NCBI GenBank assembly: GCA_027623315.1
Contig: JAQBYD010000003.1
Coordinates: forward strand, 88,538 to 152,537
DNA: 64,000 nucleotides
DNA from: Verrucomicrobiota bacterium
GTDB taxonomy: Bacteria; Verrucomicrobiota; Kiritimatiellia; CAJWTS01
Direction of reading: 5' to 3'
Shown piece by piece: positions 1 through 9,662 of this stretch (position 1 is the first letter of the stretch; the number at the start of each line of letters is the position of its first letter). The notes below the pieces were generated by a model. It worked only from the letters and a program-made list of their open reading frames with translations. It did not search any database and was not told the origin of the DNA. The position numbers were made by a program, and so were the translations under genes.

Positions 1-918
1 CTCGTTAAGTGACTTCTTGCCGAAGTTGCGATACTTAAGCATCTCCGCCTCGGACTTGCAGGTCAGCTCACCGACCGTCGTGATATTCGCATTGTTCAGA
101 CAGTTGGCGGCGCGTACGCTCAGCTCGATCTCGTTCACACTCATCGCCAACTTCTTCTTCAACTCGTCCCGCTCCTCGTCGGGTTCGTTCACGTCGGCGT
201 CGAACTCAATGACGGTGCGGTCGTAGTTCACGAAAACGTCGAGGTGATGGCGCAGAATAGCCGATGCCATGATCAGCGCCTCGTCCGGGCTGACGCGTCC
301 GTCACTCCACACATCCAGGATGAGCTTGTCGTAATCCGTACGCTGTCCAACGCGCGTATTCTCTGTCGAGAAGTTCACGCGGCGAACCGGCGAGAAGATC
401 GAATCGATCGGAATGCGACCGATTTCCTGTTCTGTGCCCTGATTCCACTCGGCGGGGCAGAAGCCACGGCCAACGCGGGTCTCAATTTCCATCTCAAGCG
501 TGCCGTCTGCAGCCAGCGTGGCGATGTGCATGTCGGGATTCAGGATCTCGACCACGCCGTCGGTTTGAATGTCTCCCGCGGTTACTTCGCAGGGGCCCTT
601 CACCGAAAGCCTCAGGGACCGCGGTTCACGCGAGTAGGCCTTCAACAGGACCTTCTTGAGGTTCAGGATGATATCGGTAACATCCTCAGTGACACCGGGC
701 AGCGTGCAGAACTCATGAAGGGCGCCGTCAATCTTCACCGACGTAATCGCAAATCCCTCAAGCGACGAAAGCAATACTCGCCGCAGTGAGTTTCCGAGTG
801 TACGGGCGTAGCCCACCTCGAAAGGTTCCGCGATGAACCGTGCATACGTACTGGTCGCCGTGCTCTCTTCCTTCTGCAATCGCTTCGGCATTTCGAAGCG
901 GCTTAGTCTGATAGGCAT
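1..918 (-). CDS. rpoA: RNA polymerase alpha subunit, 3' end outside the window
   Basis: Alpha subunit of RNA polymerase; its N-terminal domain dimerises and nucleates assembly with beta and beta', and its C-terminal domain binds UP elements and activators. 306 residues are visible, beginning MPIRLSRFEMPKRLQ, with the dimerisation core (GYARTLGNSLRRVLLSSLEG) and, near the window edge, the start of the C-terminal domain (SVRAANCLNNANITTVGEL). The family is usually about 330-340 residues, so only the last few dozen codons are missing. The ATG at 918 follows an AAAGGACG ribosome-binding site. It is the last visible gene of the ribosomal cluster, after rpsD; rplQ would be expected next, beyond the edge. 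Confidence 0.95.
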   Translation of the reverse strand, partial: MPIRLSRFEMPKRLQKEESTATSTYARFIAEPFEVGYARTLGNSLRRVLLSSLEGFAITSVKIDGALHEFCTLPGVTEDVTDIILNLKKVLLKAYSREPRSLRLSVKGPCEVTAGDIQTDGVVEILNPDMHIATLAADGTLEMEIETRVGRGFCPAEWNQGTEQEIGRIPIDSIFSPVRRVNFSTENTRVGQRTDYDKLILDVWSDGRVSPDEALIMASAILRHHLDVFVNYDRTVIEFDADVNEPDEERDELKKKLAMSVNEIELSVRAANCLNNANITTVGELTCKSEAEMLKYRNFGKKSLNE

Positions 919-965
919 TCTATGTCGTCCTTTCCCAGGAACTATGCGTTGTCTCTTGGCTCGAA

Positions 966-1595
966 CTACTTCGAGTACAATTCCACCACAAGTTGTTCAT
1001 TCATCGCCGGCGCGATTTCGTCGCGCGACGGCACATGCAAGACCGTGCCCTGCAATTTTTCCTTGTCCAGCGCGAGCCACTCGGTCAGCGCGCAAGCGTC
1101 CGTGGCTTCCACGCTGAGCGTGCAATACTCCCGACTATTGGCCTTGTCACGAACCGTGATCACCGACCCTTCCTTGAGGGTCATCGATGGCACGGTCGCC
1201 TTCCGATCGTTCACCCTCACGTGATTATGGCGCACCAGTTGGCGTGCCGCGGCACGCGACGGAGCAAATCCAAGACGATAGACAATGTTGTCCAGCCGCA
1301 ACTCAAGTAATTGCAACAGGGTCTCGCCGGTCACCCCACGGCGTGCCGCAGCGCGATCGAAGAAGCGCCGGAACTGACCCTCGCGAAGACCGTAGAACCG
1401 GCGCAGGCGCTGTTTCTCGCGGAGCTGAACGCCGTAGTCAGAGGTCTTGCGCGGCCGACGACCAGCCGTCACACCCGGTGCCGGGCGTCCCGTCTCGATG
1501 GCGCACTTCGACGTATAGCAACGCCGACCCTTCAAAAACAGCTTCATCGCCTCGCGACGACAAAGCCTACACTTGGCTCCCGTTTCTCGTCCCAT
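966..1595 (-). CDS. rpsD: Small-subunit ribosomal protein S4
   Basis: Primary 16S rRNA-binding protein that nucleates assembly of the 30S body and, in many bacteria, represses its own operon. The 209 residues are full length for the family. The N-terminus carries the zinc-binding (C+) form: Cys9, Cys12, Cys26 and Cys31 in the spacing C-X2-C-X13-C-X4-C. The S4 RNA-binding domain (RLDNIVYRLGFAPSRAAARQ) lies near residues 100-120. The ATG is 5 nt from the rpsK stop and follows GGGTT, with AAGG further up. Order rpsM-rpsK-rpsD-rpoA is the classical alpha operon. Confidence 0.97.
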   Translation of the reverse strand: MGRETGAKCRLCRREAMKLFLKGRRCYTSKCAIETGRPAPGVTAGRRPRKTSDYGVQLREKQRLRRFYGLREGQFRRFFDRAAARRGVTGETLLQLLELRLDNIVYRLGFAPSRAAARQLVRHNHVRVNDRKATVPSMTLKEGSVITVRDKANSREYCTLSVEATDACALTEWLALDKEKLQGTVLHVPSRDEIAPAMNEQLVVELYSK

Positions 1596-1600
1596 AACCC

Positions 1601-2212
1601 TTACACTCGCCTTTTCTTACGTGGACGGCACCCATTGTGTGGCATGGGTGTAACATCCCGAATCATCGTTATATTCAGTCCGGTCGACTGCAACGCACGA
1701 ATGGCCGATTCCCGCCCGGAACCCGGCCCCTGCACACGGACCTCGACCTCGTGCATTCCCTTAGACACCGCCTGGCGGGCCGCATCCTGCCCCACCACCG
1801 TGGCCGCAAAAGCTGTACTCTTGCGCGATCCCTTAAATCCGGAACGTCCGGCGTTGCTCCAAGCCACCACGCCACCGCGTATATCGGTGATCGTGACGGT
1901 CGTGTTGTTGAAAGTTGCCTTGATATGAGCGATGCCGGCCGGCATACCACGCTGACGCGATCGCGACGGTATTGGTTTCGGACGAGCTTCGCCATCGGCG
2001 GGGGTTCCGTCCCCGTCCCCGGCGGGTGCCGCGCCCGCCTCAGCCTTAACCGGCTCGGTAGCGTCCCGCTCAGGTGCATCATCCTTGCCTGCCGACGGCG
2101 CATCCTGCGGCGCGGCTTTCTCTTCCGGCTTCCCCACGGGCGCGGCATCCGCTTGCGCCTCGCTGGAACTCGAAAGCTTATCCTGCGAATCCTGTTTTTC
2201 TTCGTCAGCCAT
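1601..2212 (-). CDS. rpsK: Small-subunit ribosomal protein S11 with long acidic N-terminal extension
   Basis: S11 sits on the 30S platform and helps form the mRNA exit region. The conserved body runs from about residue 77 to the end ([18 protein letters not shown], then the C-terminal [12 protein letters not shown]). Before it are about 75 residues rich in Ala, Glu, Asp and Pro that are absent from ordinary S11 proteins (about 129 residues; this one is 203). The start at 2212 is the first ATG after rpsM, but I see no strong ribosome-binding site before it. The only internal Met near the domain boundary (residue 90) would remove conserved sequence and also lacks a good site, so I keep the long form. 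Confidence 0.93.
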   Translation of the reverse strand: MADEEKQDSQDKLSSSSEAQADAAPVGKPEEKAAPQDAPSAGKDDAPERDATEPVKAEAGAAPAGDGDGTPADGEARPKPIPSRSRQRGMPAGIAHIKATFNNTTVTITDIRGGVVAWSNAGRSGFKGSRKSTAFAATVVGQDAARQAVSKGMHEVEVRVQGPGSGRESAIRALQSTGLNITMIRDVTPMPHNGCRPRKKRRV

Positions 2213-2232
2213 GATCTATGATTACCAATCGA

Positions 2233-2631
2233 TTACTTCGCCTTTGCGACCGAGCGAGCTTCCTTGCCACGCACGGCACCGACGGTGCGACGCGGTCCCT
2301 TGCGGGTGCGCGCGTTCGTGCTCGTACGCTGACCCCGTACGGGCAATCCTCGCGTGTGCCGGATTCCCCGATAACTACCTATGCTCGAAAGACGCCGGAT
2401 GTTCTGAGAGACCTCGCGATGAAGATCGCCTTCGACGATGTACTTATTCTGGAGCAAATCCATGATGCTCCTCAGTTCGTCATCCCCAAGATCGTCTGCC
2501 TTTTTGCCCGGATCGATTCCGGCTTCCTTCACAATCTCGGCAGCACGCTTCGGACCGATCCCGTAAATGTAACGCAGGGAAACCTCAACCCGCTTGTTGC
2601 CGGGGATATCTATACCTAAAACTCGTGGCAT
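2233..2631 (-). CDS. rpsM: Small-subunit ribosomal protein S13
   Basis: Head protein of the 30S subunit that contacts the 50S subunit and P-site tRNA. The 132 residues begin [26 protein letters not shown], the standard S13 opening, and contain the helix-two-turn-helix and the basic tail motif [20 protein letters not shown]. Length is slightly above the usual 115-125. It follows rpmJ and precedes rpsK in the alpha-operon order. Confidence 0.97.
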   Translation of the reverse strand: MPRVLGIDIPGNKRVEVSLRYIYGIGPKRAAEIVKEAGIDPGKKADDLGDDELRSIMDLLQNKYIVEGDLHREVSQNIRRLSSIGSYRGIRHTRGLPVRGQRTSTNARTRKGPRRTVGAVRGKEARSVAKAK

Positions 2632-2650
2632 TAAATTACTCTCCCTGCGT

Positions 2651-2764
2651 CTATTTCTGCCTTTGTTTGTGCCGTGGATTCACACAGATCACGCGCACAA
2701 CACCCTTCCGCCTGATCAGGCGGCATCGCTCACACATCCTACGCACCGAGGCCCGCACTTTCAT
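2651..2764 (-). CDS. rpmJ: Large-subunit ribosomal protein L36
   Basis: Tiny zinc-ribbon protein of the 50S subunit. Translating the minus strand from the ATG at 2764 gives 37 residues beginning [16 protein letters not shown] and ending in TAG at 2651. Cys11, Cys14, Cys27 and His32 form the C-X2-C-X12-C-X4-H zinc site of the C+ type. The gene lies between map and rpsM, its usual place, although infA, which often precedes it, is absent here. Confidence 0.95.
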   Translation of the reverse strand: MKVRASVRRMCERCRLIRRKGVVRVICVNPRHKQRQK

Positions 2765-2799
2765 CTTACTCTCCTATACGAGGAAAATCGAAAAATATA

Positions 2800-3609
2800 T
2801 CAGCTGTCTCGGCGCTCGTCCACAACAAAATTCGAAACTGCGGCACTTTCTTCTGCCAACACGTCTGAGACCGTCAGAATCTCAGGCCCACCGTCCAAAA
2901 TGGCCACCGTATGCTCGAAATGGGCCGACGGCTTGCGGTCCCCCGTCAGCACGGTCCAGCCGTCATCCATCACCTGGACCTCCGCGACACCGAGGTTGAC
3001 CATGGGTTCGATCGCGAGCGTCATGCCGTGCCGTAGTCGCGGTCCCTTGCCCGCAGTTCCGAAATTCGGCACCTGCGGATCTTCGTGCATGGATCGCCCT
3101 ACCCCATGCCCAACGAACTCTCGGACGATTGAGAACCCGGCTCGCTGGGCGACCACTTCGATCGCATGCGAAATATCCCCAAGCCGCCCGTTGACCACTG
3201 CATTATCGATGCCGGCCCGAAGTGCCGACTGCGTCGCATCCACCAGGCGCATGACCTCCGCATCGGTCACGCCCACCATGATCGTCACCGCCGTATCGCC
3301 AACGAATCCACCGTGATGCACGCCGACGTCGAGACTCACGATATCACCAATCTCGATACGCCGATTGCCCGGTATGCCATGCACGACCTCGTCATTCACA
3401 GAGAGACAAACATTTCCGGGAAACCCTTTGTATCCAAGAAACGCACTCTTCGCTCCCGCCGCCGCGATCAGTTCCGCCGCGTAGGCATCCAGTTCTCCCG
3501 TCGTCGCACCCGGACGAATCTGCGACGCGACACGGTCCCGCACCGACGCAGCCAGTTGACAACTGATGCGCATCGCCGCGATTTCTTCGTCTGACTTAAT
3601 GATGATCAT
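2800..3609 (-). CDS. map: Type I methionine aminopeptidase
   Basis: Removes the initiator methionine from nascent proteins with small second residues; cytosolic dinuclear metal enzyme. The 269-residue form starts MIIIKSDEEIAAMR, matching the usual start. Metal-binding signatures are visible in order: HGIPG, DVGVHHGGFVGDTA (two Asp ligands), GHGVGRSMHEDPQVPNFG (His ligand) and AIEPMVNLG (Glu ligand). A GTG at 3627 that overlaps the adk stop (TAGTG), with GGAGG 13 nt upstream, is an alternative start adding six residues. The frame is open further upstream only because it shadows the end of adk. Gene order secY-adk-map is conserved. Confidence 0.96.
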   Translation of the reverse strand: MIIIKSDEEIAAMRISCQLAASVRDRVASQIRPGATTGELDAYAAELIAAAGAKSAFLGYKGFPGNVCLSVNDEVVHGIPGNRRIEIGDIVSLDVGVHHGGFVGDTAVTIMVGVTDAEVMRLVDATQSALRAGIDNAVVNGRLGDISHAIEVVAQRAGFSIVREFVGHGVGRSMHEDPQVPNFGTAGKGPRLRHGMTLAIEPMVNLGVAEVQVMDDGWTVLTGDRKPSAHFEHTVAILDGGPEILTVSDVLAEESAAVSNFVVDERRDS

Positions 3610-3626
3610 CGCATCGATCTCGCGCA

Positions 3627-4283
3627 CTACGATTCGCACGCCTCCAGCGTTACCATGATCACGTCCATGGTCGCCTTTGGTGTCGTCGACGCTTCCACCG
3701 GAACCAGCACCCCACGCTTCTCGTAGTACGCAATTAAGTCGCGCGTCTGATCCTCGTAGACGTCCAACCGATGGCCGATCGTCGATTCCTCGTCGTCCGC
3801 TCGCCGATAGAGTTCGCCACCACACACGTCACAAACACCCTTCTGCTTTGGCGGAACATTGACGATGTGATAGTTGGCGCCGCAGGTGCGACAGATGCGT
3901 CGTCCGGTGAGTCGCATGATCAGCACATCATTCGGGGCCTTGAGGTAGAAGACATGGCGAATATTCCCGTCGCGTGCTTCGAAACTTCGGTCGAGTAACT
4001 CGGCCTGACTCAGGGTTCGCGGAAATCCATCAAAGATGTAGGCGTCGCCCTTGCCCCCCTCATCCAGGCGCTCATCGACGATACGGACAATGACGTCGTC
4101 GGGTACGAGCTCGCCATCGGCGATATATTTCTCAGCCTCACGCCCGATCGGGCTCCCGTCCGTGATGGCAGCGCGTAGCATGTCCCCCGTGGAAATGTGG
4201 ACGTAGTCCGTACTCTTGCGAATCATCTCGGCCGCCGTGCCTTTTCCCGAACCGGGTCCGCCAAGAAGAATCATCGCGTGCAT
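3627..4283 (-). CDS. adk: Adenylate kinase, zinc-lid form
   Basis: Interconverts ATP + AMP and 2 ADP. The 218 residues carry the P-loop GGPGSGKGT (residues 8-16), the AMP-binding stretch STGDMLRAAI and FDGFPRT, and a long lid. The lid has a four-cysteine zinc site: Cys131, Cys134, Cys151 and Cys154 (CRTC, CDVC). Translation could also begin at Met4, which immediately precedes the first beta strand. It lies 37 nt after secY and feeds directly into map. Confidence 0.97.
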   Translation of the reverse strand: MHAMILLGGPGSGKGTAAEMIRKSTDYVHISTGDMLRAAITDGSPIGREAEKYIADGELVPDDVIVRIVDERLDEGGKGDAYIFDGFPRTLSQAELLDRSFEARDGNIRHVFYLKAPNDVLIMRLTGRRICRTCGANYHIVNVPPKQKGVCDVCGGELYRRADDEESTIGHRLDVYEDQTRDLIAYYEKRGVLVPVEASTTPKATMDVIMVTLEACES

Positions 4284-4320
4284 CGTGCGAACTGTCCCGG
4301 ATGCTTCCTATTCGCCCTGC

Positions 4321-5670
4321 CTACCGCCGGCCGCGCAGGCGGCCCTTCTTCAGAAAACCATCGTAATGGCGCGTCAGAAGATGCGACTCGATCTGGCGCA
4401 TGGTGTCGAGCGAGACGCCCACGATGATGAGCAGACTCGTTCCGCCAAAGAAAGACGCGACCAACCACGGAATCTGAAACTGGCGAGCCAGCACCATGGG
4501 GATGACCGCGATCACCGTCAGTGCGATGGCCCCGATCAAGGTGATTCGTGTCATCGTATGGTCGAGATACTCCGCCGTCGGTCGCCCGGGGCGTACGCCC
4601 GGCACGTATCCGCCATTCTTTTTCAGATCATCGGCAATTTGGAGCGGGTTAAACTGGGTCGCGACCCAGAAGTACGAGAAGAAGAGAATCATTAACCCGT
4701 AGATCGTGAGGTATGGCATCGACCCCATGTCGCTCAGACTCGCGCCAATTCGCTGGATAGCCGGGAACGGGATCGCGTTGAAGATTAGGGCCGGGAACAT
4801 CAGGAGCGCTTGCGCAAAGATAATGGGCATCACTCCGGAGTAGTTGACCTTCAGCGGCATGTAGGTGTTTTGACCGCCGTATACCTTGCGCCCCACCACG
4901 CGCTTGGTGGTGTGGATAGGGATCTTGCGCGTCGCCTGCGTGATGGCGATGGTCCCAGATATCACGAGGAACATCATCACCAGCATTCCCACCAGGTGGA
5001 ACATGCTGAGCCCGGCGACACCGCCCTGGCCTTTGAAAAGGTTTGCGGCCTGCGAAATAGCGGCCGGAAGCGCACTGACGATATTCACGGTAATGATTAG
5101 CGAGATTCCGTTTCCGATGCCTCGCTCGGTGATCTGCTCGCCCAGCCACATCATTAACATCGTACCCGTCGTAACGGCGAGGACGGCCATCAAGCGGAAG
5201 CCCCAGCCCGGGCTGTAGACGATGCTCGTATCGATACCGAGCGCGCCTGGATTCTCCAACGTGATGGCAAGAAAGAATCCCTGCACCACGCAGATCGCGA
5301 GGGTCAGGTAGCGCGTATACTGCGTAATCTTCTGGCGTCCCACATCTCCCTCTCGCGCCAGGCGCTCCAGGGTGGGGATCACCGCCGTCATCAACTGCAA
5401 GATAATCGAGGCGCTGATATAGGGCATAATGCCCAGTGCACCCACGGCACACTGCGAGAGGGCACCGCCGTTGAAGAGGTCGAACAGCGACAACAGGCCG
5501 CCACCGAGCAGATGTTGCACGCGCTCAATGGCTCGTTGCAACTCGGCCGCATCCACTCCCGGAATCGGCACGCTCGTGACAATGCGACAGGTGAAGACCA
5601 GTCCGAGCGTGAACAGAAGACGGGAGCGGAGTTCGGGTATCTTGAACGAGTTGACGAATGCGGAGAACAT
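4321..5670 (-). CDS. secY: Preprotein translocase channel subunit SecY
   Basis: Central channel of the Sec translocon in the cytoplasmic membrane; partner SecE is encoded at 28711. The 449 residues show the expected ten hydrophobic segments. The periplasmic/plug region reads RIVTSVPIPGVD and the conserved loop TERGIGNGISLIITVNIVS is present. The C-terminal cytosolic loop before the last helix (YLDHTMTRITLIGAI) also fits. ATG at 5670 lies 3 nt after the rplO stop, indicating translational coupling. Confidence 0.97.
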   Translation of the reverse strand: MFSAFVNSFKIPELRSRLLFTLGLVFTCRIVTSVPIPGVDAAELQRAIERVQHLLGGGLLSLFDLFNGGALSQCAVGALGIMPYISASIILQLMTAVIPTLERLAREGDVGRQKITQYTRYLTLAICVVQGFFLAITLENPGALGIDTSIVYSPGWGFRLMAVLAVTTGTMLMMWLGEQITERGIGNGISLIITVNIVSALPAAISQAANLFKGQGGVAGLSMFHLVGMLVMMFLVISGTIAITQATRKIPIHTTKRVVGRKVYGGQNTYMPLKVNYSGVMPIIFAQALLMFPALIFNAIPFPAIQRIGASLSDMGSMPYLTIYGLMILFFSYFWVATQFNPLQIADDLKKNGGYVPGVRPGRPTAEYLDHTMTRITLIGAIALTVIAVIPMVLARQFQIPWLVASFFGGTSLLIIVGVSLDTMRQIESHLLTRHYDGFLKKGRLRGRR

Positions 5671-5673
5671 CGT

Positions 5674-6120
5674 CTAAACGGTAGTCAGGAGTTCGCAGGA
5701 ACCGCCGGCCGCCTCAATCTTGGTACGAGCAACGGCACTGAACGCATGCGCATGGACCGCGACAGCGCGATCGATCGAACCGTTGCCCAGGACCTTAATT
5801 CTCACGCCCTTGCCCTGCGCCGCCCCGCACTGCGCGAGCAATTCGGGAGTCACGGACGCCGCGTCGAGTCGGGCCAACAAGGCCACGCTAACCGGGACGT
5901 ATTCGACCCGGGTATAATTCGTGAAGCCGCGCTTAGGAATCCGGCGAACCAACCGCATTTGGCCACCTTCAAAACCGGCCTTGTGCTTGTGGCCCTTGCG
6001 GGCCATCTGGCCCTTGTGCCCCTTGCCACAGGTCTTGCCGCGACCGTTACCACGCCCGCGGCCAACCCTGATGGCGATCTTGCGAGCGCCGCGTGCGTTC
6101 GTTAGACCGTGCAGATTCAT
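5674..6120 (-). CDS. rplO: Large-subunit ribosomal protein L15
   Basis: 50S assembly protein binding 23S rRNA. The 148 residues start [14 protein letters not shown] and contain the Gly/Arg-rich motif [20 protein letters not shown]. The start overlaps the rpsE stop by 4 nt (ATGA). In most bacteria rpmD (L30) sits between rpsE and rplO; here the overlap leaves no room for it. Confidence 0.97.
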   Translation of the reverse strand: MNLHGLTNARGARKIAIRVGRGRGNGRGKTCGKGHKGQMARKGHKHKAGFEGGQMRLVRRIPKRGFTNYTRVEYVPVSVALLARLDAASVTPELLAQCGAAQGKGVRIKVLGNGSIDRAVAVHAHAFSAVARTKIEAAGGSCELLTTV

Positions 6121-6620
6121 ATTCCGACACTCCGAATGGCGCGCACCTCTTCCCTCGAGCGAAGCTGCTGAAGTGCATTCAAGGTGGCCTTGACGACGTT
6201 CAATTTGTTGTTACTTCCGAGCGATTTGGCCAGGACATCGTGGACGCCAGATAGCTCGAGCACCACGCGAGCGCCGCCGCCGGCGATCACACCGGTTCCC
6301 GGGCACGCCGGACGCAGGTACACATGGCCGCCGTCACACACACCCGTGACTTCATGAGGAATCGTACCGCCCTTCATCTGCACGGATTGCAGAGAGCGCC
6401 GCGCGATTTCACCGCTCTTGCGAATCGCCTCCGCGACTTCGTTAGCCTTGCCGAACCCGTACCCGACCAATCCACTACGATTGCCGACCACGACGACGGC
6501 GCTGAAACTGAACCGTCGCCCGCCCTTAACGACCTTGGAGCAGCGGTTCACGAACACAACGCGTTCTTCGAACTCGTCTTTCGCACCTTCTCTAGAGGCT
6601 ATAGTCTGTAGCTTACCCAT
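6117..6620 (-). CDS. rpsE: Small-subunit ribosomal protein S5
   Basis: 30S protein involved in decoding fidelity and mRNA unwinding at the entry channel. The 167 residues include the RNA-binding stretch [19 protein letters not shown] followed by [16 protein letters not shown], and the C-terminal domain [22 protein letters not shown]. Length is normal. It lies between rplR and rplO in spc-operon order. Confidence 0.97.
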   Translation of the reverse strand: MGKLQTIASREGAKDEFEERVVFVNRCSKVVKGGRRFSFSAVVVVGNRSGLVGYGFGKANEVAEAIRKSGEIARRSLQSVQMKGGTIPHEVTGVCDGGHVYLRPACPGTGVIAGGGARVVLELSGVHDVLAKSLGSNNKLNVVKATLNALQQLRSREEVRAIRSVGI

Positions 6621-6643
6621 CTCTCAACCGGCTCCCTGTCTCT

Positions 6644-6991
6644 TTAGAATTTTAGACCCGCTGCGCGGGCGGCGTCCGCGAGCGCCTTGACGCGCCCATG
6701 AAACTGGTAGCCACCGCGGTCAAATACCACATCCTGTACGCCTTTCTCGCGCACCAATTCGCCAAGCTTTGTCCCAAGTTCGGCCGCCTTCTCAACCGTA
6801 ACACCGCCGTCCGTAGCCAACGATGATACCGCCACAAGGGTGCATCCCTTCGCGTCGTCGATCACCTGGGCATACAGGTGCCGATTCGAGATCATCACGG
6901 CGAGCCGTGGCCGCTCGGCAGTCCCTTCAATTTTCTTGCGCAGGCGCTGGTGCCGGCGCGTGCGATAGTCTTCGCGTGACTTCAGTTTCAT
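6644..6991 (-). CDS. rplR: Large-subunit ribosomal protein L18
   Basis: Binds 5S rRNA in the central protuberance. The 115 residues have the L18 signature regions [20 protein letters not shown] and [23 protein letters not shown]. The ATG at 6991 overlaps the rplF stop by one base (TAATG), so the two are translationally coupled. Confidence 0.97.
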   Translation of the reverse strand: MKLKSREDYRTRRHQRLRKKIEGTAERPRLAVMISNRHLYAQVIDDAKGCTLVAVSSLATDGGVTVEKAAELGTKLGELVREKGVQDVVFDRGGYQFHGRVKALADAARAAGLKF

Positions 6992-7527
6992 TATGCCACC
7001 GTCTTTCCAACCTTGCGGCGAATGTGCTCGCCCTTGTAACGCACGCCCTTGCCCTTGTAGGGCTCAGCCGGATTCGCAGCGCGGATACGTGCCGCCAGGG
7101 CTCCAACCATCTGCTTATCACAGCCCTTCACCACGACCGACGTGCCACCATCGACCGTGACGGTGAGAGTATCCGGAATATCAAGGACGACAGGGATCGA
7201 ATAACCCAGCGCCATGGAGAGCTTATCGCCCTGCACCTCGGCCCGAAAGCCGACGCCCTGGATCTCCAGTTCGCGCGAGAATCCTTCCACCACCCCGGTG
7301 ACCATATTGGCGACGAGGCTGCGATTCAAACCGTGCAGACTGCGCGACTGCTTGCTGTCGCCGACGCGGTCCACCGCGAGCGAGTTCGCTTCGATCTTGA
7401 TCAAGATGCCGGTCGAGAGGGTGTGCGAAAGCTCTCCGTTAGGCCCCTTGACCGTGACGGTGTCTCCCTCCTGATCGACCGTTACCCCGGCCGGAACATC
7501 GATTATACTGTATCCAATTCGGGACAT
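6991..7527 (-). CDS. rplF: Large-subunit ribosomal protein L6
   Basis: 50S protein near the factor-binding centre. The 178 residues begin [17 protein letters not shown] and end with the L6 C-terminal signature [19 protein letters not shown] (here [14 protein letters not shown]). Two homologous alpha/beta domains are expected from the length. Four bases separate it from rpsH. Confidence 0.97.
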   Translation of the reverse strand: MSRIGYSIIDVPAGVTVDQEGDTVTVKGPNGELSHTLSTGILIKIEANSLAVDRVGDSKQSRSLHGLNRSLVANMVTGVVEGFSRELEIQGVGFRAEVQGDKLSMALGYSIPVVLDIPDTLTVTVDGGTSVVVKGCDKQMVGALAARIRAANPAEPYKGKGVRYKGEHIRRKVGKTVA

Positions 7528-7531
7528 AATA

Positions 7532-7930
7532 CTACCACAGGTGGCACAGCACTTCGCCGCCCACGTTCTTTCGTCTCGCCTGGCGATCCGTCAGAATGCC
7601 GGACGACGTGCTCAGAACGGCAACGCCCAGTCCGTCCAGCACGCGCGGCACATTGGTCGCCTTCACGTAGTTTCGTAATCCGGGACGGCTGATGCGCTTC
7701 AACCCGCGAATCGCCGGCTCCTTTTCGCCATAGTACTTCAATCGGATCGAGAGCTCTCTCTTCGGGCCCTCGTGGATGACCTCGACATCCGTGACGAACC
7801 CCTCACGCTTCATCAGTTCCACGATGTCGGCTTTCAATTTCGAATAGCGCACCTCGAGTGAATCGAGCCGCGCAATATGCGCATTTCGGATGCGCGTTAG
7901 TAAATCAGCTATGGGATCGGACATGCTCAT
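7532..7930 (-). CDS. rpsH: Small-subunit ribosomal protein S8
   Basis: Primary 16S rRNA-binding protein; in Escherichia coli it also represses the spc operon. The 132 residues start MSMSDPIADLLTRIRNAH and end with STSSGILTDRQARRKNVGGEVLCHLW, the diagnostic C-terminal S8 motif. A second Met at residue 3 is an equally good start. Confidence 0.97.
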   Translation of the reverse strand: MSMSDPIADLLTRIRNAHIARLDSLEVRYSKLKADIVELMKREGFVTDVEVIHEGPKRELSIRLKYYGEKEPAIRGLKRISRPGLRNYVKATNVPRVLDGLGVAVLSTSSGILTDRQARRKNVGGEVLCHLW

Positions 7931-7943
7931 AATAATATCTACT

Positions 7944-8129
7944 CTACCAACTCGCCTTGATCACACCGGGAATCTGTCCGATCGATGCCAACTCGCGGAA
8001 ACAGATCCGACAGAGCTTAAACCGCCGGATGAACGCTCGCGGCCGCCCGCAGCGCGTACAGCGATGGTAGCCGCGAACATTAAATTTCGGCACCCGTTCG
8101 GACTTTGCGATTAACGATTTCTTTGCCAC
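7944..8129 (-). CDS. rpsN: Small-subunit ribosomal protein S14, short zinc form
   Basis: 30S head protein. The 61-residue type Z form has a zinc site at Cys24, Cys27, Cys40 and Cys43 (C-X2-C-X12-C-X2-C). The start codon is GTG at 8129, supported by a strong GGAGGAG ribosome-binding site just upstream. The gene sits between rplE and rpsH as usual. Confidence 0.96.
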   Translation of the reverse strand: MAKKSLIAKSERVPKFNVRGYHRCTRCGRPRAFIRRFKLCRICFRELASIGQIPGVIKASW

Positions 8130-8140
8130 TACTCCTCCGT

Positions 8141-8683
8141 TTATTCCGATGTTGCGAACGGCATCCCGATGAGCTTTAGCAACTCGCGGGTGTCGTCATC
8201 CGAAGATCCCGTTGTCACGATGGTGATATCCATTCCGTGGGTAAGCTTAATCTTGTCCGGATCGATCTCCGGGAAAATCACCTGGTCGCGAATTCCCAAT
8301 GAAAAGTTTCCACGGCCATCAAATCCCTTTGCAGATATCCCTCGAAAGTCGCGGACTCGGGGCAAGGCTGAATTTATCAGGCGGTCCAGGAACTCCCACA
8401 TCCGCTTTCCGCGCAATGTGACGCGCGCCCCGATATCCATGCCCTCGCGCAGCTTGAAGTTCGAGATGCTCTTGCGCGCCTTAGTAACCTCCGGACGCTG
8501 CCCCGAAATCGTGGCCAGGTCTTCGGTCAATGCCTTGAAGACCTCTTTGTCGACCGCCGCCCCGATCCCCATGTTGACCACGACCTTGGTGATACGCGGA
8601 GCCTGAAGCAAATTGACGTGCCCACGCGCCTTCATGACGGCCGGCCGGATCTCAGTTACGTATTTTTCCTGTAAAGTTGCCAT
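8141..8683 (-). CDS. rplE: Large-subunit ribosomal protein L5
   Basis: Central-protuberance protein binding 5S rRNA and contacting S13 and P-site tRNA. The 180 residues contain the family signatures [34 protein letters not shown] and [20 protein letters not shown]. Length is normal. Confidence 0.97.
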   Translation of the reverse strand: MATLQEKYVTEIRPAVMKARGHVNLLQAPRITKVVVNMGIGAAVDKEVFKALTEDLATISGQRPEVTKARKSISNFKLREGMDIGARVTLRGKRMWEFLDRLINSALPRVRDFRGISAKGFDGRGNFSLGIRDQVIFPEIDPDKIKLTHGMDITIVTTGSSDDDTRELLKLIGMPFATSE

Positions 8684-8701
8684 GTCTAACCTCGTCTAGT
8701 C

Positions 8702-9016
8702 TCAGTCGAAGACGTGCGCGCTCTTCTTTGATTTCCGTATGCGACGCCCACTGCTGCGATCAATCGACACTCCAACGCCCCGCTTCGTCTCCGGGCAATA
8801 GAGCTGCACATTCGAGATGTGCAGCGCGGCCTCAATCTCTGAGAATCCGCCCTGCGGATTCTGCTCGCTCTTGCGCATCGCCTTCTTGATCAGGTTCACG
8901 CCTTCGACAATGACCCGGTCTACATCCGCCCGGACGTGCAAAACCCGCCCGGTTTGCCCGGCATGATCGCCGCTCAAGACAATTACCGTGTCATCACGCT
9001 TGATCTTGTAGGGCAT
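8702..9016 (-). CDS. rplX: Large-subunit ribosomal protein L24
   Basis: 50S assembly initiator with a KOW motif (DTVIVLSGDHAGQTGRVLHV, residues about 9-28). The 104 residues match the family length. It lies between rplN and rplE. Confidence 0.96.
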   Translation of the reverse strand: MPYKIKRDDTVIVLSGDHAGQTGRVLHVRADVDRVIVEGVNLIKKAMRKSEQNPQGGFSEIEAALHISNVQLYCPETKRGVGVSIDRSSGRRIRKSKKSAHVFD

Positions 9017-9018
9017 GG

Positions 9019-9384
9019 TTAGAGCACCTCCGGAGCGAGCGAGATCACTTTCATGTAGTTCTTATCGCGCAATTCACGAGCCACGGGGCCGAAAATTCGC
9101 GTACCCACCGGGTTATTCGTCGCATCCAGAATCACCGCGGCATTATTATCAAAACGAAGTCGGCTGCCGTCCGCACGGTGAATCGCCTGCCGTGTCCGGA
9201 CGACCAACGCATTGCAAACCTGCCCCTTCTTTACCAATCCGTTCGGCGTGGCCTCTTTCACGGACACCTTGATGATATCCCCTACGTGGGCATATCGCTT
9301 GCGTTGACCCAACACGCGGAAACATCGCACGCGCTGTGCCCCGCTGTTGTCGGCGACTACCAAATCTGTTTCTTCCTGGATCAT
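9019..9384 (-). CDS. rplN: Large-subunit ribosomal protein L14
   Basis: Interface protein of the 50S subunit that binds 23S rRNA and forms an intersubunit bridge. The 121 residues start [21 protein letters not shown] and contain [19 protein letters not shown] and GPVARELR, all conserved. Two bases separate it from both neighbours' boundaries, in keeping with tight packing. Confidence 0.97.
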   Translation of the reverse strand: MIQEETDLVVADNSGAQRVRCFRVLGQRKRYAHVGDIIKVSVKEATPNGLVKKGQVCNALVVRTRQAIHRADGSRLRFDNNAAVILDATNNPVGTRIFGPVARELRDKNYMKVISLAPEVL

Positions 9385-9386
9385 GC

Positions 9387-9662
9387 TCAGGTACCCGGCG
9401 CCGTGCTAATCACCGCGGTCAGACGCCAACGCTTCAACTTGCTCACGGGGCGCGACTCGACGATGCGAACACTGTCGCCCTTGTGCGCTTGATTGCTCTC
9501 GTCGTGCGCATGGAACTTCTTATACGTACGAACCACCTTGCCGTACAGCGGATGGCGCGTCCGTCGCTCCACTCGAACGACGACCGTCTTATCTTTCGCG
9601 TCGCTGACGGCGACGCCAACCCGCGACTTGCGATTACCACGTGTAGAACTCTCTTCCGTCAT
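9387..9662 (-). CDS. rpsQ: Small-subunit ribosomal protein S17
   Basis: OB-fold primary 16S rRNA-binding protein. The 91 residues include [39 protein letters not shown] and [20 protein letters not shown], the standard S17 blocks. Start overlaps the rpmC stop by 4 nt (ATGA). Confidence 0.97.
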   Translation of the reverse strand: MTEESSTRGNRKSRVGVAVSDAKDKTVVVRVERRTRHPLYGKVVRTYKKFHAHDESNQAHKGDSVRIVESRPVSKLKRWRLTAVISTAPGT

